Origin: Streptococcus mitis
Lineage (GTDB): Bacteria; Bacillota; Bacilli; Lactobacillales; Streptococcaceae
DNA: 64,000 bases
Assembly: GCA_001914195.1 (NCBI GenBank)
Contig: MKYF01000039.1
Location: 1-64,000, forward strand
Direction of reading: 5' to 3'
Positions 1 through 6,274 of the stretch are shown in pieces. Position numbers and translations under genes: made by a program. Position 1 is the stretch's first letter, and the number at the start of each line of letters is the position of its first letter. The notes under the pieces are model-generated. The model did not search any database and had not been told where the DNA came from. It saw only the letters and a list, made by a program, of their open reading frames with translations.

Positions 1-34
1 GACTGACATCCATAGTTAACTGATTATCAAGCAT
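1..34 (-). CDS. 5' end of an unidentified element gene (partial)
   Basis: Only the first eleven codons are inside the window (MLDNQLTMDVS). An ATG at 34 is preceded by a GAGGTG ribosome binding site (40-45) and a TATACT -10 box (52-57), so this gene probably has its own promoter just after the terminator of the upstream gene. It is the next leftward gene of the phage-like element. Function cannot be read from eleven residues. Confidence 0.5.
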   Translation of the reverse strand, partial: MLDNQLTMDVS

Positions 35-49
35 TATTTCACCTCATCT

Positions 50-160
50 CTAGTATAACAAAAAAGCCATCAATTTGATGACTTTTTCAGTAGGCTCATT
101 AAGTAGCTGTGGGTTGGTTAAAAAGTCGCCTTTTGCTTCTACAATTTGATTATTCGTCAT
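50..160 (-). CDS. 36-aa hypothetical element protein
   Basis: Short ORF starting with MTNNQIVEAK and ending with hydrophobic MAFLLY. The ATG is preceded by AGAAGGAA. It is the last gene of the leftward early operon, and its 3' end is built from a terminator hairpin (60-83), so the final codons double as the terminator. No family recognised. It is supported by the binding site and its place in a tightly packed operon, not by homology. Confidence 0.4.
   Translation of the reverse strand: MTNNQIVEAKGDFLTNPQLLNEPTEKVIKLMAFLLY
60..83 (-). terminator. Rho-independent terminator of the leftward early operon
   Basis: Hairpin AGTCATCA / TGATGGCT on the minus strand (65-83) followed by six T. It lies inside the end of the 36-aa ORF, and a new promoter and gene start immediately after it. 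Confidence 0.65.
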
Positions 161-196
161 TTCCTTCTACCTTTCGTTGTGTTCTCTATTCATAGG

Positions 197-328
197 CTAA
201 CAATCTCCTACATAGATCCATTGACCAGCACTGAAAATCCAATCAGCTGGGTCACGTTCTTCCCTGGGTTCAGGAGGCTGCAAGTAGTCACGATCATAGT
301 CAAAGGTGCCAAATAGTCCTCTGTCCAT
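197..328 (-). CDS. 43-aa hypothetical element protein
   Basis: Small acidic ORF beginning MDRGLFGTFDYDRDY and ending IYVGDC, with a strong GGAGGT binding site before its ATG. It starts ten bases after the stop of the upstream 86-aa gene on the same strand, as in a polycistronic phage early operon. No domain recognised; its size and Trp/Tyr/Asp-rich composition resemble small phage accessory proteins. Confidence 0.5.
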   Translation of the reverse strand: MDRGLFGTFDYDRDYLQPPEPREERDPADWIFSAGQWIYVGDC

Positions 329-338
329 GTGCTACCTC

Positions 339-599
339 CTACCCTGCCATGTCTTGATAGACATCAATTAGGTGCTGTTGCATTGCGACTGTATCAGCGT
401 ACTGTCTGCGACTACGTCCAAGATCCATATTTTCCTCAGATAGCTCTTTTAATAAGTCGTTTTGTTGTTTGATGATGGCTTTAAGCTGTTTGTTTTCGGC
501 TTGGAGGGTTCTGACGTCAATTAGATTGCTGTTTGATTTTGATTGGTCGTCACCCCAAAGGTCATCTAGTCCAAAAAATTCTTTTAGTTTTGCTAACAT
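339..599 (-). CDS. 86-aa coiled-coil hypothetical protein
   Basis: The protein starts MLAKLKEFFGLDDLWG and has a heptad-rich central part from about residue 31 to 60 (TLQAENKQLKAIIKQQ), predicting a coiled coil. The ATG follows GGAGG and overlaps the end of the upstream 95-aa gene by 38 bases, so the two are probably translationally coupled. Function unknown. It belongs to the leftward early operon of the element. Confidence 0.6.
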   Translation of the reverse strand: MLAKLKEFFGLDDLWGDDQSKSNSNLIDVRTLQAENKQLKAIIKQQNDLLKELSEENMDLGRSRRQYADTVAMQQHLIDVYQDMAG

Positions 600-849
600 T
601 ATTCTTCCTCCTCATTTTCTGCCATATTTTCTCAATATCCTCTTTTGGACTCATGCCATTCAATACATCCTTGATAGTATGTGAGACATCATGGATTGAA
701 TTCATTGAGATTTTTAGTTCATCAGGTAAGTTTAAAAAATTTACAGTTAGCAATCCTAACATAGATAGTTTATGTAGTTCTTCTTGCAATTTTTCTACAC
801 GTTCAATTTTTTCTTGTTGCGCTTTGATAATTTGGTCTTTGTCAATCAT
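562..849 (-). CDS. 95-aa hypothetical element protein
   Basis: The protein starts MIDKDQIIKAQQEKIERVEK and is helical and charged in its first 35 residues, suggesting a short coiled coil. Its ATG overlaps the TGA of a fragmentary upstream reading frame containing ELSTEEKS, the same tail as the C-terminus of the DnaD-like gene at 2503-2856. No family recognised. It is cotranscribed with the 86-aa gene downstream. Confidence 0.55.
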   Translation of the reverse strand: MIDKDQIIKAQQEKIERVEKLQEELHKLSMLGLLTVNFLNLPDELKISMNSIHDVSHTIKDVLNGMSPKEDIEKIWQKMRRKNNVSKTKRIFWTR

Positions 850-860
850 GATTTTTCTTC

Positions 861-929
861 TGTGGATAACTCAGTTATCCTTTCTTTTATTTAGATTAGT
901 AGTAGTTTGTTGTTTATTAGTAGTTATTA
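861..929. repeat. DnaA-box plus AT-rich repeat, copy A
   Basis: A perfect DnaA box (TGTGGATAA, 861-869; TTATCCACA on the minus strand) is followed by an inverted GGATAAC/GTTATCC and an AT-rich tract (about 882-929) that nearly repeats the sequence at about 2287-2335. Both copies lie between leftward genes of the element. This may be a duplicated piece of the origin region or a recombination scar. Confidence 0.55.
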
Positions 930-934
930 TTCTG

Positions 935-1201
935 CTATCGTGTCATCTTAACGGTTTTAGCCATTTCTTTCTTCCATGACTGACTACCTCGATATTGCAG
1001 ATAAGCATCAAAACCTTTGATTGTGACAAGCTGACCATCGTTTCTGAGGTGTTTTTTCTGGCTAGGCAATTTTTTCATTTCTCGCCTCATGTCACCAGCT
1101 TGCCGTTTTGAACATCCAAAGATGTGCTCTAGTTCTTCATCGTTTGCAGAAATCTTCTCGATGATCACATCTTTAATTCTCACGATTTGAACTGTTTCCA
1201 T
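935..1201 (-). CDS. 88-aa putative DNA-binding protein (excisionase-like)
   Basis: The protein starts METVQIVRIKDVIIEKISAN. A central segment (about residues 22-42, ELEHIFGCSKRQAGDMRR) looks like a helix-turn-helix, followed by a basic C-terminus. Size and position in a phage early operon suit a small DNA-binding protein such as an excisionase, but this is inference. The ATG is preceded by AAAGGAG. A plausible promoter (-35 ATGACA, 17-bp spacer, -10 TATACC on the minus strand) lies 20-45 bases upstream. Confidence 0.5.
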   Translation of the reverse strand: METVQIVRIKDVIIEKISANDEELEHIFGCSKRQAGDMRREMKKLPSQKKHLRNDGQLVTIKGFDAYLQYRGSQSWKKEMAKTVKMTR

Positions 1202-1218
1202 TTTTGCTCCTTTCGTGG

Positions 1219-1273
1219 TATAATTTTCTTGAATAATTTTGTCATGCGCCTGATTGCCGTCAGGTGCTTTTTT
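1219..1273. promoter_or_regulatory. Divergent -10 motifs and a plus-strand terminator hairpin
   Basis: On the minus strand a promoter-like pair serves the 88-aa gene. On the plus strand an extended -10 (TGG TATAAT, 1216-1224) is followed within 25 bases by a hairpin, GCGCCTGA/TCAGGTGC (1246-1267), and six T (1268-1273). If the plus-strand promoter is real, it would give an RNA of only about 40 nt. Confidence 0.4.
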
Positions 1274-1275
1274 GT

Positions 1276-1494
1276 TTAGTCATATACAGTTACTGTATAG
1301 ACTGTCTTTCTTGCTCCATCGCTAGAATGTACGGTCGACTTCTCTAGCGTTATATCTGTCGTATCGTTAGCCATTTTAAAGAACAAATACAACAAACATT
1401 CTCGTAAAATTTTTAATTTTAAAGGAACTGATAGAAATCGTTTAATTTCCAGTTCGATTTGACTAGGATTATTTGATAATACTAGTTCGTTCAT
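1276..1494 (-). CDS. 72-aa hypothetical element protein
   Basis: The protein starts MNELVLSNNPSQIELEIKRF, with a leucine-rich middle and a Thr/Val-rich C-terminus ending VTVYD. The ATG is preceded by AAGGAGG at good spacing. No family recognised. It lies between the 88-aa DNA-binding candidate and a small gene on the opposite strand, so it may be transcribed separately from 1735-2241. Confidence 0.5.
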   Translation of the reverse strand: MNELVLSNNPSQIELEIKRFLSVPLKLKILRECLLYLFFKMANDTTDITLEKSTVHSSDGARKTVYTVTVYD

Positions 1495-1530
1495 TCTTTC
1501 CTCCTTTCTGTTTCTAATCCCCTTTTCTGC

Positions 1531-1536
1531 TATAAT
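1531..1536 (+). promoter_or_regulatory. Extended -10 promoter for the 61-aa plus-strand gene
   Basis: TGC TATAAT at 1528-1536 fits an extended -10 promoter, about 25 bases before the ATG at 1560 and just before its AAAGGAGATG binding site. No clear -35 box is visible. Confidence 0.45.
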
Positions 1537-1559
1537 GTAAGCAGAAAGGAGATGATGTT

Positions 1560-1745
1560 ATGCACGATCTAGTTATCAAGATGATTCTTGATGAGTACGG
1601 CATTGATAACTCTGAAAATTTGTCTAAAGCACTCGCCAAAGTCCTAGATGAATTTTCAAGAGATAGCCGTGTAGCTAGCAACCTGTCTAAGTCTATCAAT
1701 GAGCAGAATAGACTTACAGATAGAATGCACGGGGTTATTCGATAA
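1560..1745 (+). CDS. 61-aa helical hypothetical protein on the opposite strand
   Basis: The protein (MHDLVIKMILDEYGIDNSEN to the end RMHGVIR) is entirely helical and polar. It has an extended -10 box and an AAAGGAGATG binding site, both absent from the antisense ORF 1514-1699, so the plus-strand reading is preferred. It is embedded within a leftward operon and its last bases overlap the stop of the 168-aa gene. Function unknown; a small regulator or inhibitor is possible. Confidence 0.5.
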   Translation: MHDLVIKMILDEYGIDNSENLSKALAKVLDEFSRDSRVASNLSKSINEQNRLTDRMHGVIR

Positions 1746-2241
1746 TCCCCATAGCCCTCTGAGCGTATTTGCGAAAGACATTGGTTTCACTGTCATCCAG
1801 TGTTATGTCTTTTGACAAATTACGCTCTTTTTCGTTCAGTTGGTAATTGTAAAGGCTGTTTATCTCTTCCCATCCTTTCTGAGTAAATAACTGCCTTAAG
1901 CTAATATAGCGTTCGATAATAGTCAGTGATTTTGCAATACCCTGCAACCTCTGCTCAGATTTTTCTTGCTCATTTTGGATTTTAGTAGTAAAGTCTGAGT
2001 AAGCTTGCTCAAACGCTTCTAAAACTTGAGGATCCACAACCACGCCATTAGTTTCAATAACATCTGGTGTAAAATCAATAGTGATTTTTGGTTTTCCGTC
2101 CGCAGGCATTTCTAGTTTGAAGCCAGTGACTCCACGCCCAAGTTCCCAGTCATTGATTTTTACTGAATAACCTGAAGAATTAAGAGATTGACCCTCAGTA
2201 GGTTCTTGCTTGGGTTTAATACTTAGTTTTAATTGCTTCAT
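1735..2241 (-). CDS. 168-aa phage-type protein of unknown function
   Basis: After a charged start (MKQLKLSIKPKQEPTEGQ) a beta-rich region of about 60 residues (GYSVKINDWELGRGVTGFKL to IDFTPDV) is followed by a helical C-terminal half rich in Glu and Gln. This layout resembles small conserved proteins of Firmicute phages and islands, but I cannot name a family. Its ATG follows AAGGAG. It is the first gene after the AT-rich repeat region that separates it from the replication gene. Confidence 0.55.
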   Translation of the reverse strand: MKQLKLSIKPKQEPTEGQSLNSSGYSVKINDWELGRGVTGFKLEMPADGKPKITIDFTPDVIETNGVVVDPQVLEAFEQAYSDFTTKIQNEQEKSEQRLQGIAKSLTIIERYISLRQLFTQKGWEEINSLYNYQLNEKERNLSKDITLDDSETNVFRKYAQRAMGIIE

Positions 2242-2286
2242 GAGTACTCCTTTCCTATTTTTGCAAAATCCTAAATTTTAAATTTC

Positions 2287-2517
2287 TCTCTTTTATTTAG
2301 ATAAGTAGTAGTTTGTTGTAAAGTTAGTAGTTATTACTAAGTTAGTGCCGTAAGGCTTAGATTATTATTAAGTTAGTTATTATTATTTATTAGTTATTGT
2401 TAGTGTCGGATTTTTCAACTTTTGAACTTTTCAACTTTGTAAAATTCAACTTTTGAACTTTTCAACTTTGTAAAATCAGTAAGTTGTAAATAAACCCTTT
2501 TTCTATTCTGTGGATAA
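2287..2517. other. Candidate replication origin of the element
   Basis: This 230-base gene-free stretch is extremely AT-rich. It contains AGTTAGT-type repeats (2315-2390), two perfect tandem copies of a 31-bp unit (2414-2444 and 2445-2475) and a perfect DnaA box (2509-2517). It adjoins a DnaD/replisome-organizer-like gene, the usual place for a phage or satellite origin. The repeats and box are seen directly; origin function is inference. Confidence 0.5.
2414..2475. repeat. Two tandem 31-bp iteron-like repeats
   Basis: The unit begins TTCAACTTTTGAACTTTTC and ends CTTTGTAAAA, and occurs twice head-to-tail without a mismatch. Within it TTCAACTTT and its partner GAACTTTT alternate, giving partial dyad symmetry. 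It is suggestive of initiator-protein binding sites. Confidence 0.75.
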
Positions 2518-2856
2518 CTCTTTTTCAAGATTGCTTACCCAATACTCCCAATAACTATCTGAAATTGGTACATCTTGAACTAAAGGAAAATTCTGGATAC
2601 CTTTACCACGACCAAAGCTCTTGCGATAGATACGGATATAACCAGCCTCTTTTAACTCATCAAAAGCTGCCCTGTGAGCGTCACGCCCATTCCTGGAGCG
2701 TTTGGAAAGTTCATCAATATAAGGGCGCCATGTATCCTTGTTAGACATCAATACCAATAGCAACCCTTTAGCTTGTAAGCTTAGATCTGAGTTTTGAGCT
2801 GAGTGATTGTTCATCTGAGTGTAGTTCTCGTTGGTATTCCTGATTATATACTGCAT
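2503..2856 (-). CDS. Helix-turn-helix replication protein, short form (DnaD/replisome-organizer N-terminal type)
   Basis: The N-terminal 80 residues (MQYIIRNTNENYTQMNN, LSLQAKGLLLVLMSN, WRPYIDELSKRSRNGRDA, ELKEAGYIRIYR) match the winged-helix domain of phage replication-initiation proteins. The protein stops at 117 residues, whereas phage homologues usually carry a further DnaD-like C-terminal domain, so it may be a short form or truncated. It overlaps the antirepressor gene by 13 bases. The candidate origin lies immediately downstream and shares its DnaA box with the gene's last codons (ELSTE). Confidence 0.6.
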   Translation of the reverse strand: MQYIIRNTNENYTQMNNHSAQNSDLSLQAKGLLLVLMSNKDTWRPYIDELSKRSRNGRDAHRAAFDELKEAGYIRIYRKSFGRGKGIQNFPLVQDVPISDSYWEYWVSNLEKELSTE

Positions 2857-3608
2857 ACCTCATATTTAAGCCCCTTTCTGTAACTCTCGATTGTGCATTC
2901 CTGATTAAGGAACTTGTTGATAAAGTACTGTTGCCCCTTGCCAGTGACTTTTGGTGTCTTGTTCACACTGATATGTCCATCTGCGTGTTGCACGTTTGTT
3001 TCCTTGATTTCAAAGAGTTTCAAGTCCATGCTACGTTGGGTTGGCATGTTCCAGTCTGAACCTTTGCGCTTAATCAGGTAGCCATTTTCACGCATCCAAG
3101 CAAAGAGGCGATTGGCACCGATTTTATAGCCGTTTTGGCTAATGAGCTTGGCAAGTTCGCCGACCAAGATAGATGTATGGCTTGCACTCACAGCATCCGC
3201 AAAGAGGACTTTGGGTTTGTCAGCCTCAATCTGAGCCTCTAGCTTGTGGACTTTCTTATCCGCCATGAGCAAGGCTCTTGCCATAATCTTCTCAGGACTG
3301 TTGAAGTCTTTTTCTACTTGGATAAAGTATTGTCGGACTTCTTTTCCTTTGTCCGTTCGCTGGATCATGGCAATTTCTTTGGCCATGTCTAACTTGATGA
3401 CGTGGTCAGTCGTGTTTTGACCTGTTGAAGAGGTGAGACATTTTTGGGTCACCTTTAAAAAGTCCTCGTTTTCATTAAAGCCGTATTCAGTCATGCGACT
3501 AAACCACTTCTTATATTCTGTTTTAACTCCCAGAGCCTCATGTAGTTGTCTTCCTGAAACAACAGGCTCATGGCTGTCATTAAGTGTAACGTTGATAAGT
3601 TCGTTCAT
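2844..3608 (-). CDS. Phage antirepressor (AntA + KilAC domains)
   Basis: The N-terminal part (residues about 1-90) contains RQLHEALGVKTEYKKWFSRM and GFNENEDF, typical of AntA/AntB domains. The C-terminal part (about 130-240; GELAKLISQNGYKIGANRLF, WMRENGYLI) is a KilAC domain. Such proteins counter the phage repressor and promote lytic or excision gene expression. I place the start at the ATG at 3608, with AAGAGGAAC before it; an upstream TTG at 3653 lacks a good binding site. The ATG overlaps the stop of the 44-aa gene (ATGA), implying coupling. Confidence 0.8.
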   Translation of the reverse strand: MNELINVTLNDSHEPVVSGRQLHEALGVKTEYKKWFSRMTEYGFNENEDFLKVTQKCLTSSTGQNTTDHVIKLDMAKEIAMIQRTDKGKEVRQYFIQVEKDFNSPEKIMARALLMADKKVHKLEAQIEADKPKVLFADAVSASHTSILVGELAKLISQNGYKIGANRLFAWMRENGYLIKRKGSDWNMPTQRSMDLKLFEIKETNVQHADGHISVNKTPKVTGKGQQYFINKFLNQECTIESYRKGLKYEVCSI

Positions 3609-3739
3609 AATGTTCCTCTTCTTACTTTTCCTAGTGTTAAAATAGTTTCCCAAACATCTAGCCCCTCAAGACTATCGATCATCAGCTGACTAAGTTGCTG
3701 ATTTTTCTTCTGCCAATTCAGTATTATTTTCTCTTGCAT
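3605..3739 (-). CDS. 44-aa hypothetical protein coupled to the antirepressor
   Basis: Reads MQEKIILNWQKKNQQ to the end KVRRGTL. The ATG has an AGAGGTG binding site, and the TGA overlaps the antirepressor ATG by four bases, a strong sign of a real translated cistron. It lies 11 bases after the Cro-like gene, with which it is probably cotranscribed. Family unknown. Confidence 0.55.
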   Translation of the reverse strand: MQEKIILNWQKKNQQLSQLMIDSLEGLDVWETILTLGKVRRGTL

Positions 3740-3750
3740 GTATGCACCTC

Positions 3751-3954
3751 TCAGTGATTTCTCCAAGGATTCTCAATCCCTAAAACATCTGCAACTTTTT
3801 CCTTAACAGACTCACTACCTTTTCCATATTTCAGCAGCTCTGAAATAACTGATGATGCTACAGATACTTGTTTTGCCAATTCGGCTTGAGTCATATCCAA
3901 CTCAATCAAACGAGTTTTGATTTTAGCCTTGATTATCTTTAGTTCTTTACTCAT
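3751..3954 (-). CDS. Cro-like XRE-family transcriptional regulator
   Basis: A 67-residue protein made almost entirely of one helix-turn-helix domain (MTQAELAKQVSVASSVISEL, residues about 21-41), with GIENPWRN at the end as in phage Cro-like proteins. It is the first gene of the leftward early operon and is separated from the plus-strand genes by a short 54-base divergent region. It probably represses its own and divergent promoters and competes with the 4798-5157 repressor. Confidence 0.7.
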   Translation of the reverse strand: MSKELKIIKAKIKTRLIELDMTQAELAKQVSVASSVISELLKYGKGSESVKEKVADVLGIENPWRNH

Positions 3955-4008
3955 ATTCTTCCTTTCTAAATTTGATATAATTAAAATAAAAACGACTGGA
4001 GGAGAATA
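3955..4008. promoter_or_regulatory. Divergent promoter region between the early operon and the membrane protein
   Basis: On the plus strand a TATAAT (3976-3981) and GGAGGAG precede the ATG at 4009. On the minus strand the Cro-like gene starts at 3954 with AAGGAAG. With only 54 bases between the genes, the promoters must overlap, so one operator could control both. Confidence 0.45.
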
Positions 4009-4491
4009 ATGAAATCTTCATTTTTTCACTATCTAAAGGAAATCGTCTTATATGGTGTCATAGTTCCGATTTTGACAGTTATCGTAGGATTTCACCTTTT
4101 TACTACCTTCTATCCTATTTCTGATTCACTGTTAACAGATTTCTTGAAAGCTTTTACAGAACAAAGAATCCTTGCTATTGTATTCGTTCTTATTCTTTGC
4201 TTTATATTTTTCGGTTCAATTTATTACTGTATTTCATGTGGACGAAATAGAAAATTGATACCTGATAAAGTTTATACACAAATCACAACTTACATTTCAT
4301 CTGTAGGTTTAGGGACTGCATTGATAGCTGTTGCTACCTTGACTCTCACAGAATTACAGTTTTCAATCCTTACAGGTTGGATTGCTTTTATCGCTTTGTT
4401 GTTGCCACTTCTGAAGTTTAAAGTCCAATACAGCACCTATCAGAGTAGCGACAATGTAGCACAGAAAACTACCGAAAACAAAGCCAATTAA
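4009..4491 (+). CDS. 160-aa membrane protein of the element
   Basis: Four hydrophobic segments are visible (about residues 12-34, 52-75, 96-115 and 118-135), followed by a polar tail. It has a GGAGGAG binding site and TATAAT. It sits among lysogeny-control genes, so a host-modifying or superinfection-exclusion role is possible, but no family is recognised. Its last 129 bases are overlapped in antisense by the small membrane-protein gene 4363-4506. Confidence 0.55.
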   Translation: MKSSFFHYLKEIVLYGVIVPILTVIVGFHLFTTFYPISDSLLTDFLKAFTEQRILAIVFVLILCFIFFGSIYYCISCGRNRKLIPDKVYTQITTYISSVGLGTALIAVATLTLTELQFSILTGWIAFIALLLPLLKFKVQYSTYQSSDNVAQKTTENKAN

Positions 4492-4506
4492 GAAAGGCTC
4501 TACCAT
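4363..4506 (-). CDS. 47-aa small membrane protein (DUF3789-like)
   Basis: The sequence starts MVEPFLIGFVFGSFLCYIVA, one transmembrane helix with glycine-rich faces followed by a polar tail ending NPTCKD. This resembles the tiny single-pass DUF3789-type proteins of phages and conjugative elements. A strong GGAGGAG precedes the ATG at 4506; the longer frame to 4656 has no such site. It is almost completely antisense to the end of the 160-aa membrane protein, so expression of the two may be mutually exclusive. Confidence 0.5.
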   Translation of the reverse strand: MVEPFLIGFVFGSFLCYIVATLIGAVLDFKLQKWQQQSDKSNPTCKD

Positions 4507-4797
4507 TCTCCTCTCCTCCTTTCTTTTTAAAAAATTATCTAAAAAGTTAGCGAATTTCTTGACATTTTTAAATAAATGATTTAAAATCAAAACATAGAGA
4601 AAAGACCTACTAAAAGTAAGGTTATACCTAGAAAAACGGACGCCAATCAGTTTCATTAGGCTTTATTTTTTAGTTGTCTTGTTCGCTAACTCTTTAGCTT
4701 ACGAATATAATTCTAAATTATTTATTTAATTTTGTCAACAATTTTAATTAAATAATTTAATTATTTTTTCGTAATGCTTAGAAAGGTTGATAAAACA
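4507..4797 (+). promoter_or_regulatory. Lysogeny promoter/operator region upstream of the XRE repressor
   Basis: A good promoter, TTGACA (4559-4564), 17-bp spacer, TAAAAT (4582-4587), points right toward the repressor. Related half-sites occur around it: TTAGCGAA (4548-4555), TTCGCTAA (4682-4689) and TAGCTTACGAA (4695-4705). An exact ComX cin-box sequence TACGAATA is at 4700-4707. The last 100 bases are very AT-rich. Operator function is inference. Confidence 0.45.
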
Positions 4798-5157
4798 ATG
4801 TTTCTGACATTTGAAAGAATAAAAGAACTTGCAAATAAACAAGGACTTTCAATAAATGCATTAGAAGAAAAGCTTGGATATAGTAGAAATACACTCTACT
4901 CCTTAAAAAAACAAAAAGCTAGTACAGAAAGAATGCAAGAAATCGCTGATTATTTAAATGTATCTTTAGATTATTTGCTTGGTCGCACGGATAACCCTGC
5001 CATCGCTAATAAAAAAGAACAATTCTTTTTCGAGGGCAAAGAAGTCGATGTTGAGGAACTTGCCTCTACTGCTATGCGCTTCAATGGTAAACCACTAACT
5101 GAAGAAGATAAAAAAGCAATTCAAAACATAATAGAGATCTATCTCAGAAAACAATAA
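4798..5157 (+). CDS. XRE-family phage repressor (CI-like)
   Basis: The N-terminal helix-turn-helix (residues about 4-60; TFERIKELANKQGLSINALE, NTLYSLKKQKAST, LNVSLDYLLGRTD) is typical of Firmicute phage repressors, followed by a short C-terminal region without a LexA-like protease domain. The start is placed at the ATG at 4798, because AAAGG precedes it and nothing suitable precedes the ATG at 4774. The neighbouring ImmA-type protease is the likely partner that inactivates it, as in ICEBs1 ImmR/ImmA. Confidence 0.75.
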   Translation: MFLTFERIKELANKQGLSINALEEKLGYSRNTLYSLKKQKASTERMQEIADYLNVSLDYLLGRTDNPAIANKKEQFFFEGKEVDVEELASTAMRFNGKPLTEEDKKAIQNIIEIYLRKQ

Positions 5158-5178
5158 TAATCAAAGGTTGGATTGTTT

Positions 5179-5559
5179 ATGACTGAAAAAGAATTTTCTC
5201 AAAATATAGGCATAGATATAGAGATTTTTGAAGATGGTCTATTTCCAGATGAAGCCTTTTACATCCCAGCCCTCAAAACTATGTTTTTGAGTGATGCTAT
5301 ATCTGATGAAAAAAGGGTACAAGTCGCTTTACATGAGATAGGCCATAGAAACCACGCGCCAGATACTTATCAGCTTTTTAGGGAAAAGTGTGAGCTTGAG
5401 GCTAATAGGAATATGATCCATCACCTTATGAAAGCTGAGTTGGATATAGCCGAAGATGCCACTACATTTAATTACCTGGTATTTATGGAAAAGTATAATT
5501 TAAAAACCATTGCCGATGAAATCATGGTCAAAGAAGAATATTTAGCATTACTTAATTAA
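5179..5559 (+). CDS. ImmA/IrrE-family metallopeptidase
   Basis: The zinc-binding HEIGH motif (about residue 54) and a following conserved Glu (CELEANR) identify the family (COG2856). In phages and ICEs these proteases cleave the adjacent repressor after DNA damage. The protein is 126 residues long, normal for the family. It lies 21 bases after the repressor gene, so the two form one operon. A TTG at 5173 with slightly better spacing from AAAGG is an alternative start. Confidence 0.8.
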   Translation: MTEKEFSQNIGIDIEIFEDGLFPDEAFYIPALKTMFLSDAISDEKRVQVALHEIGHRNHAPDTYQLFREKCELEANRNMIHHLMKAELDIAEDATTFNYLVFMEKYNLKTIADEIMVKEEYLALLN

Positions 5560-5571
5560 AAAGGAGAGAAA

Positions 5572-5922
5572 ATGAATATAATTGCTATTATCATAATTGT
5601 TATTTTTGTTGGAGGTGTCATAGGTGCAGTGATTGATAACCAAAAAAAATCTCCAGAGCAGAGAGAACGTGAACTTGAAGAATTTAGAGCAAATCAAGAG
5701 AAGAAAAAGCAAGAGAAAAAGCAGAATATCATCACTTGCCCTAATTGCAAGTCTAAAGATGTCACTTTCTTACAACAAGACAAAAAAGCCTTTTCTGTTG
5801 GAAAGGCCGTTGGTGGAGCTGTTTTGACTGGTGGAGTTGGTGCTTTAGCTGGATTTGCTGGCAAAAAAGGAAATAAACAGTGGCATTGCAAAAATTGCGG
5901 AAATTTCTTTGAAACGAAATAA
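5572..5922 (+). CDS. Membrane-anchored zinc-ribbon protein
   Basis: One N-terminal transmembrane segment (residues 2-21), a highly charged coiled coil (about 26-50), then two CxxC pairs (CPNC, CKNC) that would form one zinc ribbon, interrupted by a glycine-rich loop (GGAVLTGGVGALAGFAG). Similar proteins occur in streptococcal prophages near the repressor/protease pair. Function is unknown. It starts 12 bases after the protease with an AAAGGAGAG binding site and is the last gene of the lysogeny operon. Confidence 0.6.
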   Translation: MNIIAIIIIVIFVGGVIGAVIDNQKKSPEQRERELEEFRANQEKKKQEKKQNIITCPNCKSKDVTFLQQDKKAFSVGKAVGGAVLTGGVGALAGFAGKKGNKQWHCKNCGNFFETK

Positions 5923-5999
5923 AAAAAGTCCCCACGCTCAAATTTTGGCCGAGGAGAGCATGAGGAAACTATGTATAGGAAACAACCATTTCTAATCTC

Positions 6000-6122
6000 T
6001 TGACATTTCTTAATAATTATATTACAATACAGCTATTAGGAGTTTAGCTCCATAAAGTTTACATTTGGATCTTAGATCCATAACGTGATGGTAGCCGTAT
6101 TTGATACGGCTACTTTTCTTTT
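6000..6122 (+). ncRNA. Putative small RNA of the element with three hairpins
   Basis: A consensus promoter, TTGACA (6000-6005), 17-bp spacer, TACAAT (6023-6028), is followed by stem-loops GGAG/CTCC (6039-6051) and GGATC/GATCC (6067-6079) and by the terminator GTAGCCGTAT/ATACGGCTAC (6091-6113) with a T-rich tail. The predicted transcript is about 85 nt from around 6035 and contains no plausible reading frame. I do not recognise the family. Confidence 0.6.
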
Positions 6123-6132
6123 TATCTAGCAA

Positions 6133-6199
6133 CTGTTTCCATTTTGGAAACAACTCAAAAAATCCCCACACTCTCCGACGGCAATCTTGAGTGTGAGGA
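6133..6199 (-). terminator. Hairpins before the integrase, with a minus-strand terminator
   Basis: TGTTTCC/GGAAACA (6133-6151) and a long hairpin, TCCTCACACTC/GAGTGTGGGGA on the minus strand (6163-6199), the latter followed by six T at 6162-6157. It would stop RNA entering from the integrase side. A role in element-end structure is also possible. Confidence 0.4.
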
Positions 6200-6274
6200 T
6201 CAGCATGTATAGTAAAAGGCATTAAAAAGCTCTTTTTCTTATACCCATTTTATCAAAAAAGTGAGGTAAAATCA

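Noticed and set aside
1514..1699. 61-aa minus-strand ORF antisense to 1560-1745
   Set aside because: It has no binding site; the plus strand has an extended -10 and AAAGGAG.
2287..2480. CRISPR array
   Set aside because: Repeats are directly adjacent without unique spacers and there are no cas genes in the window.
4507..4656. N-terminal extension of the 47-aa membrane protein
   Set aside because: The GGAGGAG site is directly before the ATG at 4506, and the extension covers a promoter on the other strand.
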